NCBI GenBank assembly: GCA_029465975.1
Contig: CM055750.1
Coordinates: forward strand, 3,275,548 to 3,339,547
DNA: 64,000 nt
Direction of reading: 5' to 3'
From: Dallia pectoralis
Lineage: Eukaryota > Chordata > Actinopteri > Esociformes > Umbridae
Position numbers and translations under genes: made by a program. Below, one piece after another: positions 47,789 to 59,200 of this stretch. The notes beneath the pieces were generated by a model. The model was not told where the DNA came from. It saw only the letters and a program-made list of their open reading frames with translations, and did no database searches. Numbering within the stretch: the stretch's first letter is position 1; each line of letters begins with the position of its first letter.

Positions 47789-50700
47789 TTAAATTAGCAT
47801 GGAACATTTTTCTTTCACCCTCTCTTCAATGTTTGCAAAATACTTCATTTGGACCAGAAGTGCTTTGGCAGCTTGAAGCTCTCCTGGTGAAAAGGAAAAT
47901 GTAGATAAAGAAAAGGTCAACTGGGTGAATCATCAGCCCATCTGAAAACATCTGAATGGATACCAGCAGAATGGATGAAGGATTAAGAGAGGGAAGAGGA
48001 GAAAGAGGAAAAGGAGGAAGATGAGGAGGAAGATGAGGAGGAAGATGAGGAGGAAGATGAGGAGCATTTAGTATCTCAAGACAACTGACCTTTACGAAGT
48101 GATGCCTCAATCCTTTCAGTCAAGTCTTTCAATTTCTCTACAAGAGGGTTAAACACAGTTAAATACATTTTGCTCGTATGTTACACCACTGTGATCCATT
48201 ATGTTGAACTCGCTTCCTGACGATTCAATCGACACATGAAGAAAGAAAAATAGAAAGACGGCTTAGAAAAAATCATTTGAGCCCCTACCTTTGGTGGCGG
48301 CGCCTATCTTGTCGGTTTCTTTCTGGCTCCGGGCTCCATCCAGAGCCTCGTTGATCTCCATCAGCTCCATAAGGAACGTGGGATCGGCCCCTGGGTCCGA
48401 ACCCTCCTCTAGTAGCACGCCCTGAAGCTCCAGCTGAATTCAAACATTTCATTTGCAGAGATTTGAATAGACATTAACATTTTTGTTTTCCTGAAAATGC
48501 TGTAGAAAGAGATTCAGACAACTGTCTGGGAAGCGAGAGAAACAACCAATTACAGGAGATATGAGAGTGATGGGCTCTTTTTGCTGCTAATTGGTATTTC
48601 TCAGTTTAGGGTGAGTGAATGCAAAAAAAACATTATTTCCTAACTAACTAACTAACATTATTTCGGGTATCACAGTTATAAAAAGATGCATTTTAAAAAT
48701 TGCATCCATCTTACCATGTAGAGGCCACGACTCAGAGGCTTCAGCAGGGTCCTGTAGGCTTTGTTCACTAAGGCTGACTGATATTCTGAGAACACCTGTT
48801 CTTTCTGTCAAAAGAAATCACACCACTTTCACTTACAAGTGAGGTCTGTACTGTTCTCCGGCTAGGAAGCCCAGACTGACATCACACAGATAACGCCTGC
48901 ACACGACGGCGTTTAAAACGGTAAGCACCCTAGTTCAAGCCTGGAAGAAATGCATATTAGAAAAACGGAGCTAAAGTAGCTTAGTGGTTTTTTATTTATT
49001 TCATCCATTATTTTTGGCTCATATCAAGACGAGGTTGTCAACCATGACAGAGGTGAGTGGAGAAGATCGGACGTCATCTGACTGACAAAAATAAAACACA
49101 CGGAACACATTTAACACCTCTTACCTTTCAAACTGTCAGACGCCAGAAGAGCTGTGTCGTCGCGGGAATTACATTGCAAGCAATTTTGCACGTTGCCACC
49201 GATTTGTATTACTCTGAGAAACGTCTTTCCCAAAGCACTAAACCCGGAGTGATGTCGATGATTGGATTTCTCTACAAATACGGACCCTTTCTTCTGGGGG
49301 CGAGTGTGTGAAGCGCCAGGGTCCATAATGGAACCCAGGTGTAAAGCGAGGTGCGCTGTAAGAAAGAACCGTGGAGAAATAAGTTCAGCGTGTGTCCCAA
49401 ATGACTAGGAATACGGCTCGGTGTGAAGCTCTGCCGGTGGCCAGCAGGTGGGAGAGTATTTGCAGCCGTCAGGCCTGTCAAAGCCAGAGAGGATCAATGG
49501 GCACCTGAAAAGCCGTCTGACGTTGCCACTAACCTGTCATGTTAGCAGCAGCTTGCGCCGTCTGTACGCGGTTTCGCCTTTTGCGAGTCCGATTTGACAG
49601 GAACCTTGTGTGAACTTTGTGGTTCAGACTGGATCCACTGAGCGTACGAGGCATTATGTTGTCAACTTCAGAATATCGATATAGGTGCTTCAATAAAAAC
49701 AGATTTACAGTATAAAGCACTGGAAATGTTCCCTAATGATTTTACAGACTTTCTACCGGTCTCTATTACTAATTTAATGTACCCTTTAAGCAGCAAGGCA
49801 ACTTTAAGAAACTAACAAAGCATTTAAATGTATAAGCTTGAGTAACCATGGCGACCAGACACCCTAATATGAAGACATTGTGGCTCAAGCTGGAACAATA
49901 ACATCGTAGCTAAATTAATCTTTATCCGCCTACTTTGTTGTCAAACTTATTTCACGAAAGGCCTCCTGTTAATGTTTTCCTCACGAACAAAAACCACACA
50001 ACTGAATGAGGCCAAATCCTTACAAATCATTGAATTTTAAAGGCAGAAAGCATTAAACGCACACTCCTGAGGAACAGGCGATTTAGACCAGTTTCCTAAA
50101 GTAGACACACAGTTATTTGTTAGTATAATTTGCAAATGCAGACAGACTGCAGATGATTAGAGAGTATGGATTTGGGCACCAGAGCAGCCAGCCACCGCTG
50201 GATCTCGTCATGAAATATAATGATTTTTTTTATTACGCCACATTTACATAGCAGATGCCCATCCCTCTTTTACCACAGACCACACCATATAATGTTTGAA
50301 TTTGCAGTAGTACAGGCTGCCCACTGAAAATTACACTTCATGTTTCTGTTTTTCAAGATATGTATGACATGTCATCCTAGAGTCAGCCAATGAAACGTCT
50401 CCCTTAGTCTTAATGTCTACATTCATTTTGTTGAGTGTAGGTGAATTTAAGAAGATTGATTGCTAAAATGGGATATTGCCTGGCAAAATTGTACACAGAA
50501 CTAGACATTGCTCATTTGCACTACTCAGATACATATAATACATTTTATATTTCCCCATTACAAATGCCAACTATGCATGACTCTTGACGGTTTGTGTTGT
50601 GTGTTTTGGCCCTGTTTGCACTGTTTGTGTACATTCCTAAATGTGTCTATTAAATCTTGCAGCCAGGGATCAGAACAAATTCCCTGTGTGTGTAAAGAAA

Positions 50701-52306
50701 TAAACCCGATTCTGATTCTGATGAGCCTTCATTCCACAACTCCTCACTTGCATATAATCTGATGATCTGCATAACCTGGACTGATTTTAGGGAGATAAAA
50801 TATTTTTAATTTGTGACATCCTCTTCCTCAAAGGATTTACTAGGAGGAAAAACAATCACTCTTATTGAAGCCACAACGTTCAAGAATGTTCTATATAACT
50901 CTTATTATTGTGAACGGAAGAACTGCAAGCTGTGTCAATTTATAAAACTCCACTCTTTGACTCCAGTCCATTCCAGACAACTGAGAACTCTGAGATGGTT
51001 GTCATGTTACAATTACTTCTGAAAACAACCTAATGCTACTTCAACCTAATTGGTCAATTTTGAAAAGGTTCGATTTTTACAAGTGGATTGTGTGTGACGC
51101 AAGTGATATCCCAGCAACTTAGCACTTCAATCTCAAGTAACATAGCACTTCAATCTCCATTAAATGCAGATGATGTCGTCACCACGCATTGAATATTAAA
51201 ACATTTTAGTTAAATATAAAGAACTATCCACCACTCCAAAGAGAGTGTGAACAATAATTGCAACTTAAGCCGAAGACTCAAACCCTATCTAAGTGCTCCC
51301 AGCTCTATCGCCGGCAAGTGACCAGCAGATGGCTTTCAATCCATACCACAGTTTTCTGGCTGTAGTTGTCAGGGTGTAGAGTGCGTTGTAGCTCCAGGTA
51401 TCTTTTCTGTAGCCTCTGGGTATCCAGTGCAAAGGTTTGGTCACTGTAAAGAATCAGAGGCAGAACACATTAGGCATCCATTTTAATTGATTAGGTATAT
51501 TCATGTCAGCCAGACTGAACTGGTTGACCGGAGTTTGGTACCAGAACAGGGTCGACACGGAAGCCGTGTTTACACCTGTTGGTCAGCAGAATACATTATA
51601 AATTTCAGTAATATGTTTTGTGTTTTTCCTCTTCCTTCCTTCTGACAGTCCACTTACCTCCTGTTCACCAGGACCAGTGAAACACACACACTTAGATCCT
51701 CTTCTTTTAGCCAAGACACCTACCTGGGTTAACACCACTTCTGGTATGTATGATACCCCATGGAAGGCCTTTTAACGTCCCAAAAACTTGGAAATGTCAC
51801 AATCTAACGGCCTTCCTCGACCTTAAAACCCACTTCCAGACGCATTGTGTTTCTGGTGTGATTGAATGAATAACGTTTGTGCATTTCTTTAAAAAAAAGC
51901 CACACGCACTACAGAATAAGATCACTCACCAATCCATAATCTGGAAGTAAGACGCTCCCTCATCTGGTGGCTGGACAAATTTACAGGATAAACAAAAAAA
52001 TACCGGAGTTTGTTCGACAGCATGTCCACAGTTCCAGCAGTTTAGCTTCACTGTGGCTGTGCTGAACGTCCTTAACAGTGACCAGACATGTCCCAGTGTG
52101 CATCCCGGTGGTGTTGGTTTAAAGCAGCTGTTATTCTGTGTGTCTTTACTGCTGCTCAAGTTGAAGTTGTTGGACAGCGTCGCATACTTTGAAGTATTTG
52201 ATATGCATCGTCTGTTTGCAAATACTGTGGGTAATTTATTAAGAGCCTGAGGTGTGCAAATAATCCGTAAATTGGTAAGTGAGCCCATTATTAACAGATA
52301 AAACAC
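47789..52306 (-). CDS. hscb: HscB, mitochondrial iron-sulfur cluster J-domain co-chaperone (six exons)
   Basis: HSCB delivers the ISCU scaffold to the HSPA9 chaperone during Fe-S cluster transfer in mitochondria. Exons (minus strand): 52306-51930, 51443-51347, 48804-48715, 48433-48289, 48137-48090, 47883-47789. All introns are GT-AG and all phases agree, giving 283 aa (human about 235). Residues 1-80 form a long, basic leader, likely mitochondrial. Cys90/93 and Cys105/108 form the metazoan CxxC...CxxC zinc site. The J domain follows from about 119, with HPD at 149-151. The C-terminal helices contain MELMEINEAL, as in the human protein. The last two exons align to human without gaps. The start is either Met1 (52306) or Met7 (52288); Met7 gives a shorter leader. 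Neighbour lrrc8a is divergent. No damage seen. Confidence 0.93.
47998..48063. repeat. 12-bp GA-rich tandem repeat in hscb intron 5
   Basis: About five copies of GAGGAGGAAGAT, purine-rich on the plus strand and pyrimidine-rich in the transcript. They lie just downstream of the exon 5 donor. Confidence 0.85.
50640..50722 (+). mobile_element. LINE/SINE 3' tail in hscb intron 2
   Basis: ACAAATTCCCTGTGTGTGTA followed by an AAATAAACC signal and the short tandem GATTCTGATTCTGATGA has the form of a fish L2-type LINE (or derived SINE) 3' end with its hexamer tail. The upstream boundary is unclear. Confidence 0.5.
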
Positions 52307-52649
52307 CGGTTCGTTTATGAAAAAGTGTAAATACAGAGCACTTCCGGTAGAATCAGCTGGGGCTTCTTCTTCTAATGTGTTAATGGTAAAACAACAGCAC
52401 TACCGCCACCTATCGGAGGGTGGTAATGCAGCACGACTGGAATCAGCTGTGTCCTCTTCTTCTACTGTGTTAATGGTGGATCAACAGCACAACTGCCACC
52501 TATCGGTAATACAACACGACTCTGGAGGACTCCGGCAACGACCACAGATGGACAAAGGAGAACACCAGCCAGCTGGCTAACTACCTCAAAACGTATACAT
52601 GTTATCCTCTCTGTTTCGTGTCAACCTCACTGCAGTGGAGCCCAACTGA
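52307..52649 (+). promoter_or_regulatory. Divergent hscb/lrrc8a promoter region and probable lrrc8a 5' non-coding exon
   Basis: hscb starts leftward at 52306 or 52288. A strong donor (GTAAGT at 52650) follows non-coding sequence, so a first untranslated lrrc8a exon could end at 52649 and splice to 56252. That would make a compact head-to-head promoter. No TATA box was seen. Transcription start sites cannot be read from sequence. Confidence 0.35.
52351..52524. repeat. 90-bp tandem duplication in the hscb-lrrc8a promoter interval
   Basis: AATCAGCTG begins each copy (52351 and 52441). Both contain CTTCTTCT(A)CTGTGTTAATGG-type sequence and end with GCCACCTATCGG and ACACGACT. The 'taccgccacct' words resemble ends of fish DNA transposons I have seen, but no complete element is present. 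Confidence 0.75.
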
Positions 52650-55600
52650 GTAAGTTGTTTACTAACTATTCTGCACTATAGGTAGCTAAAACTATAGTCT
52701 GTATCATCTCGAGATGTGAGTATTGGTAGCTAGTGAGTGTGTATGCCGGTCGATAGCATGCTAGCTAGCTAGCGGTGTAAGTTAACACAACATATCGGAG
52801 GAAAAGGCTAGTTAGCATGGTGTCTCAGTGAGAGTAACGGACGAATGTGTATCTTGTTTTTAATACTAGTCAAACTTAGAAACATTAATACATTAATAAA
52901 ATACCGGGTAACTTAAATGTAGTTAGTGCAACTCGCTGTATGGCTGCAGTCCTCTGCATATTAATAATATTATTATTACCATACAGGCGATAGACAGTCA
53001 GACCGGGGCTGTACTGGATGGTGACTGGGCTAACTAAAGTAAGAGTAACCCCCGGTCCTGCTTCACTAGTTAAAATTAAGCACTACTGTATTTAGTGGTC
53101 ACACAAGCCACAACGTAATGACAAGATGGAGGCTAACTAACACCCATGTTTTACCGTACTCAGTCGGTAGACATTGTTTATTTAATTTATTTATTCAAGA
53201 ACATAGTCAAAATGTACACATACAATATACATCAAACCATAAAGATAAGGCACCTACACAAATTGTGGTGACAAAGTAATACATCCTAGCACTAGGATTA
53301 TTAGCATTTTGAAAATAATTCAACATATAATACTGAACAGTAGATAAGCTTTTCTTATTCTCTAACAATTTAAGACTCAATTAAAGAATTAAAGTCAATC
53401 AAAAAAACATTCGGGGTCGACTTAGCAAACCTGGACTTGTGGATATGAAACTTACCAGTCAAGATCATGACATTGATTATCCATTCTAAAGAACTTTGGC
53501 TAAACTCAAAATATGTTATAACATCTTTGCATTTGATATTTTACTGACCTTAACTTTCGGTATATTGACAGTTATAAAATACATGAGATTTTTCAATATT
53601 ACAGAAAGAGCATTTGTCGTTAAGGTCAGTAAAGTCTTGACACCATGTTGGACGGGTACATATTGTGCAACATTTTTAATTGCGCATCTCTTACTTTGTT
53701 AGAGATACAACATTTAAAGGGGCAGAGCCAAGCCTTTTTCCATTCTATATCCGTTAGTTTTTAGTTCCAAAAAGATTTGCCTCTTGGTGTGATTCTTTTT
53801 TTGCTATTAAAATGGTAGACCTTGTTTTTGTGTTCGAGTCGAATGGCAGCTTCGACGTCATTAAAGTTAGCTAACTAGTATATTATATGACTTTACAAAC
53901 TGCATCAGACTGCTGACTGGACCAGTCATGCTGGATTTAGACGGGCCACCCAGTTCATCTGGTAAATAGATTTCCCTCTTAGTAATTGATTTTCTGTCCA
54001 ACATAATTAAATCTATATATTATTATAGGCACCTATTAAATTGTCTGCCTTTAGAAAACCTGTGCTTAGTTAAACCTAGTGGTTCATTGTTCAGTGTCTT
54101 GCCAGTCCTAGCGTCTTCTGTTTTGTCGTTTTCTGATCAGCCACACATTCCTATGGAGAGAAAAGAGAACTGGGCTCATGTGGATGATTGTTGGGCGCAC
54201 ACTAAGTGCGACATCCACCAACGCCAGCACCAGGCACTGGAATACAGATAACGCTACTGCTGCCGTCACCATAGTAAGATCCTTCTATGTTTATCTACTA
54301 AATGTAGGCTACTGAAAAAATGGGCGATGCTCTTGGAGATGTTGTCCAGGCATGTTCATTACTGTTTTTTTCATTCCCGTTCATTACTTATAACATGCTT
54401 TGTATGTACTTGATATCATACTATGATCCAAATTTGAGTCTTGGATGTACTGATAGAAACTCTACACTAAGTGTTTCTTATGACATTAGAGGTATTTTGC
54501 CGCACTGCACTTTAATTTTATTAGCACTTTAATACTCGTCTGGTCTCTTGAGGGTGATTGTGTAAATTGTGGTTCAAGTGCGATGCTCTTGCCTGAAACC
54601 CAAGGTTGTCAGCTATTTAACAGAACAGTATACTGGTCTAAGTTGCTTGCCCTCTATACCCCCGGGGGCACTTGGCCGTGTCAAACATACTTTCCCAATG
54701 ACATTGACATTGTGTGTGGGATAAGTCCTATATGGGAGGTCTGACTGCGTTAGGCTGTGGTGGGGCCAGGCTAGCGTCAGACATTTCATCTCCACAGGAA
54801 GTCTGCTCTGTCTGTCCTCCTTACTGATCAGAGACAGATTCCTGTGCCAATTTCAGTTGTGTGGGTGAGGTAGGCACGTATGGATTCTAATTGTACCTTT
54901 GTTTAATGCGTGGCTTTACTGAGGACTTTAATTCTACATTCTGAGGACTAGGTTCTTTAGTATGTGGTGTAAAACTATTCCAAATAAAGTCAGCTGTAAA
55001 GAATGCACGTGTTATTCTTCACCCTCAAAGCATTGCTTTATTCTTTACTGGCCACTTAGCTGCGTTTTTTTGGAACATAATCTAAATAGCATTTCCCTGA
55101 ATATATAGATTAGTCTAATGACCAACCGGAGGGAAGGAGCATTAAGTCGGGAGCCAGCCAACGTTCCCTTCAGCTAGGAGACAGTCAAAGGCAGTAGACG
55201 CAAGAGGCCTATTGGCAGACTGGGGTTGGAGACAGCCATCACCACCTCCTCATAAGGTAAACAGGATCTCCTCCTGAAGGTCGCTGGGGGCGCTGCTCAA
55301 GGCCTCAGTAGACAATGCCCTGTGTGTTATGATCGGAAACGTCTAAGAATAGACAACAAGAGAGCAAGGTGGCTGTATACTCCCCTCATAGAAGCGTTAG
55401 GACTGTAATGTTCTGGAAAGGAGTGACACGCGACTGACAGTGGTGGGCGGGGGCTGCGTTTTAAAATGTCTGAGCTTTACCAGTCTATGTTATGGACGTG
55501 TGTTTTTTTTGCCTAACACCTAAATAAAGAACATGTATTTATTTAATCTGTTCAGCAATGGATACGTAAGGATTCACTTTATGTAATTCCAGATTTGGTA

Positions 55601-56251
55601 AGTAGTGTTGGCTAAAAAATATTTAAGAGTGGCCTTAGACGATACCACACATGCTTTTGTCAGGTCTTTATGTATTCTGGAATGTTCTCATATCTGATTC
55701 ACTACGCTCAGCAAAAATACCTTCCCTGAAGCTTTTATTACAAATGTTGTTACAGCTTTTGTTACACTATTCTGTTGTAGCTGCATTTAATTGAAGAATT
55801 TTTACTTTTATTAGCTAACTTGGGTCATCGCCAGCTGAGTGTTTTTCTCTTCATATTTAATTTAACTTACAAGGTGGACTATGCACTTGAATACTTAATC
55901 TACTTGCAGATGAATTTGATTACTGCCAACCTGTCTTTAATCTTTGGAGACATAGTTTTTGTGTTGGCCTGGGCAATGCCAGGTGCTGTTTAATACCTGC
56001 CTATGAGTGTAGATTAAATTGACCTATTTTGAAATGGTGATATGAATTGGCAAAGCGAACCCTAGTGCCACGCATCAGAGATTCATGTGTACTGCGCTAT
56101 ATGCCGTTCAAATAAACAGTGGCATTTTCCCTGATGTGTGTCCTTCAAATTGTGATATACAGCTGTTCTATTTCTTTAATGTTGTCGTGTTTCAGAACGT
56201 AGGGCTTGGACAGGTGAAACGTTGACTGTTTTCCTTCTGTCGTCCTCTCAG
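52650..56251. other. Presumed lrrc8a 5' intron
   Basis: About 3.6 kb with no coding exon. It holds an L1-like fragment (53172-53830). An exon-like stretch ending CATAAG before GTAAAC (55257) and another ending CCATA before GTAAGA (about 54270) could be alternative untranslated exons. This is speculative. Confidence 0.35.
53172..53830 (-). pseudogene. L1-like LINE ORF2 C-terminal fragment with AATAAA-rich tail
   Basis: Minus-strand translation over 53755-53600 gives WKKAWLCPFKCCISNKVRDA..., LKMLHNMYP, then NDKCSFCN and SHVFYNC. This follows the 'W..IW.....ISNKVKE..FK.LH..YP', 'C.FC' and 'HLFW.C' pattern of fish L1-type ORF2 ends (zf-RVT region). Frameshifts and stops are present. The minus-strand 3' end (53210-53172) is an AATAAATAAATTAAATAAAC tail. 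Confidence 0.65.
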
Positions 56252-56258
56252 CTCCACC

Positions 56259-59200
56259 ATGATCCCCATCACTGAGCTGCGTTACTTTGTGGACTGCCAG
56301 CCTGCCTACCGCATCCTGAAGCCCTGGTGGGACGTCTTCACCGACTACATCTCCATCGTCATGCTCATGATCGCCGTGTTTGGCGGCACGCTGCAGGTCA
56401 GCGAGCGGACGCCACGTTTTCACGCTCCCGGGACCTTGCATGGGGTTCTCGTTAACGCGTCGGTCGCTAATGTAATGTTACCGTACCGTCGCTGATGAAA
56501 ATGCTCCTCTCTTCAACGCAGGTCACCCAGGACAAGATGATCTGCCTGCCCTGCAAGTGGGTGGTCGGGCAGAAATGTGGGAGTTCTTTCAACACGTCTC
56601 TGCCAACCTCGCTGCCGCTGGAGCCCAAAGGGATCCAATACAACCTGGACCGCCATCAGTACAACTACGTAGACGCCTTTTGCTACGAGTACAGCCTGCA
56701 TTGGTTCGCCAAGTACTTCCCCTACCTGGTTCTACTGCACACGCTCATATTCCTGGCGTGCAGCAACTTCTGGTTCAAGTTTCCCCGGACCAGCTCCAAA
56801 CTGGAGCACTTTGTGTCGATTCTGCTAAAGTGTTTCGACTCGCCCTGGACCACGCGGGCCCTGTCTGAGACGGTGGTGGAGGAGAGCGACCCCAAGCCCA
56901 TGAAGATGAACGGCTCCATGGACAAGAAGGCGTCGAGCGTCAGTGAGGACGTGGAGGCCAGCATCCCCATGCTCCAGAGGACCAAGTCGCGCCTGGAGCA
57001 GGGCATCGTGGACCGCTCAGAGACCGGCGTCCTGGACAAGAAAGAGGGCGAACAGGCCAAGGCCCTGTTCGAGAAGGTCAAGAAGTTCCGGATACACGTG
57101 GAAGAGGGGGACATCGTGTACAGGCTCTACATCCGACAGACCATGATCAAAGTCGTGAAGTTCGTCCTGATCATCTGCTACACGGGCTATTACGTGCGCT
57201 ACATCAGCTTCAACGTGGACTGCACCGCGGACATCGAGAGCCTCACGGGCTACAGGACTTACCGCTGCGCCCACCCCTTGGCCACGTTTTTTAGGATCCT
57301 AGCCTCGTGCTACATCAGCCTGGTGGCCGTGTACGGCTTCATATGCGTCTACACCCTCTCCTGGATGCTGCGGCGCTCGCTGAAGAAGTACTCGTTCGAG
57401 TCCATACGCGAGGAGAGCAGCTACAGTGACATTCCGGACGTGAAGAACGACTTCGCCTTCATGCTGCACATGATCGACCAGTACGACCCGCTGTACTCCA
57501 AGAGGTTCGCCGTCTTCCTGTCCGAGGTGAGCGAGAACAAGCTGCGCCAGCTCAACCTGAACAACGAGTGGACCCTGGACAAGCTGAGGCAGAGGATCAC
57601 CAAGAACTCCCAGGAGAAGCTGGAGCTGCATCTGTTTATGCTCAGTGGCATCCCAGACACCGTGTTTGACCTGATGGAGCTGGAGGTACGCTTATTTGGA
57701 GAAGATGTGGCAGTACACTGTCGCCTGTGCCCTCATGTTAACAGGCGAATTTGGTTTAGTCCCGTGTAGTTCGGTCAGTAGCGCACGGCACCTTGTACTG
57801 GGTTTATCGGTTTGGTTCTCATGGGGGGTCAGAATGAATATATATGTGCCCTCTACTGTTAGTCGCTTTGGTTACTTCTGTTGTTATAACTGTAGGTATT
57901 ACTGTTGTTATAACTCTAGGTATTACTGTTGTTATAACTGTAGGTATTACTGTTGTTATAACTGTAGGTATTACTGTTGTTATAACTGTAGGTATTACTG
58001 TTGTTATAACTGTAGGTATTACTGTTGTTATAACTCTAGGTATTACTGTTGTTATAACTGTAGGTATTACTGCTGTTATAACTCTAGGTTGTTATAACTC
58101 TAGGTATTACTGTTGTTATAACTCTAGGTATTACTGTTGTTATAACTCTAGGTATTACTGTTGTTATAACTAGGTATTACTGTTGTTATAACTGTAGGTA
58201 TTACTGTTGTTATAACTCTAGGTATTACTGTTGTTATAACTGTAGGTATTACTGTTGTTATAACTGTAGGTATTACTGTTGTTATAACTGTAGGTATTAC
58301 TGTTGTTATAACTGTAGGTATTACTGTTGTTATAACTGTAGGTATTACTGTTGTTATAACTGTAGGTATTACTGTTGTTATAACTGTAGGTATTACTGTT
58401 GTTATAACTGTAGGTATTACTGTTGTTATAACTGTAGGTATTACTGTTGTTATAACTGTAGGTATTACTGTTGTTATAACTGTAGGTATTACTGTTGTTA
58501 TAACTGTAGGTATTACTGTTGTTATAACTGTAGGTATTACTGTTGTTATAACTGTAGGTATTACTGTTGTTATAACTGTAGGTATTACTGTTGTTATAAC
58601 TGTAGGTATTACTGTTGTTATAACTGTAGGTATTACTGTTGTTATAACTGTAGGTATTACTGTTGTTATAACTGTAGGTATTACTGTTGTTATAACTGTA
58701 GGTATTACTGTTGTTATTAGGTATTACTGTTGTTATAACTGTAGGTATTACTGTTGTTATAACTGTAGGTATTACTGTTGTTATAACTGTAGGTATTACT
58801 GTTGTTATAACTGTAGGTATTACTGTTGTTATAACTGTAGGTATTACTGTTGTTATAACTGTAGGTATTACTGTTGTTATAACTGTAGGTATTACTGTTG
58901 TTATAACTGTAGGTATTACTGTTGTTATAACTGTAGGTATTACTGCTGTTATAACTGTAGGTATTACTGCTGTTATAACTCTAGGTATTACTGTTGTTAT
59001 AACTCTAGGTATTACTGCTGTTATAACTCTAGGTATTACTGCTGTTATAACTCTAGGTATTACTGCTGTTATAACTCTAGGTATTACTGCTGTTATAACT
59101 CTAGGTATTACTGCTGTTATAACTCTAGGTATTACTGCTGTTATAACTCTAGGTATTACTGCTGTATTATAACTCTAGGTATTACTGCTGTTATAACTCT

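Noticed and set aside
55120..55256. Possible second 5' untranslated exon of lrrc8a ending before GTAAAC
   Set aside because: The donor is plausible but no convincing acceptor could be fixed, and no coding content supports it; left as a note only.
56495..56521. ATG at 56495 as the lrrc8a start
   Set aside because: It lies in intron 1; the conserved N-terminus MIPITELRYF begins at 56259 and joins at 56396/56522 in frame.
57686..57769. Extension of lrrc8a exon 2 to a stop at 57769
   Set aside because: The reading leaves the LRRC8A alignment exactly at GAG|GTACGC (57685/57686) and resumes at 61028; the extra codons are intron read-through.
58711..59172. 153-codon open frame within the lrrc8a intron array
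   Set aside because: Val/Ile/Thr/Gly repeat translation of the 24-bp minisatellite.
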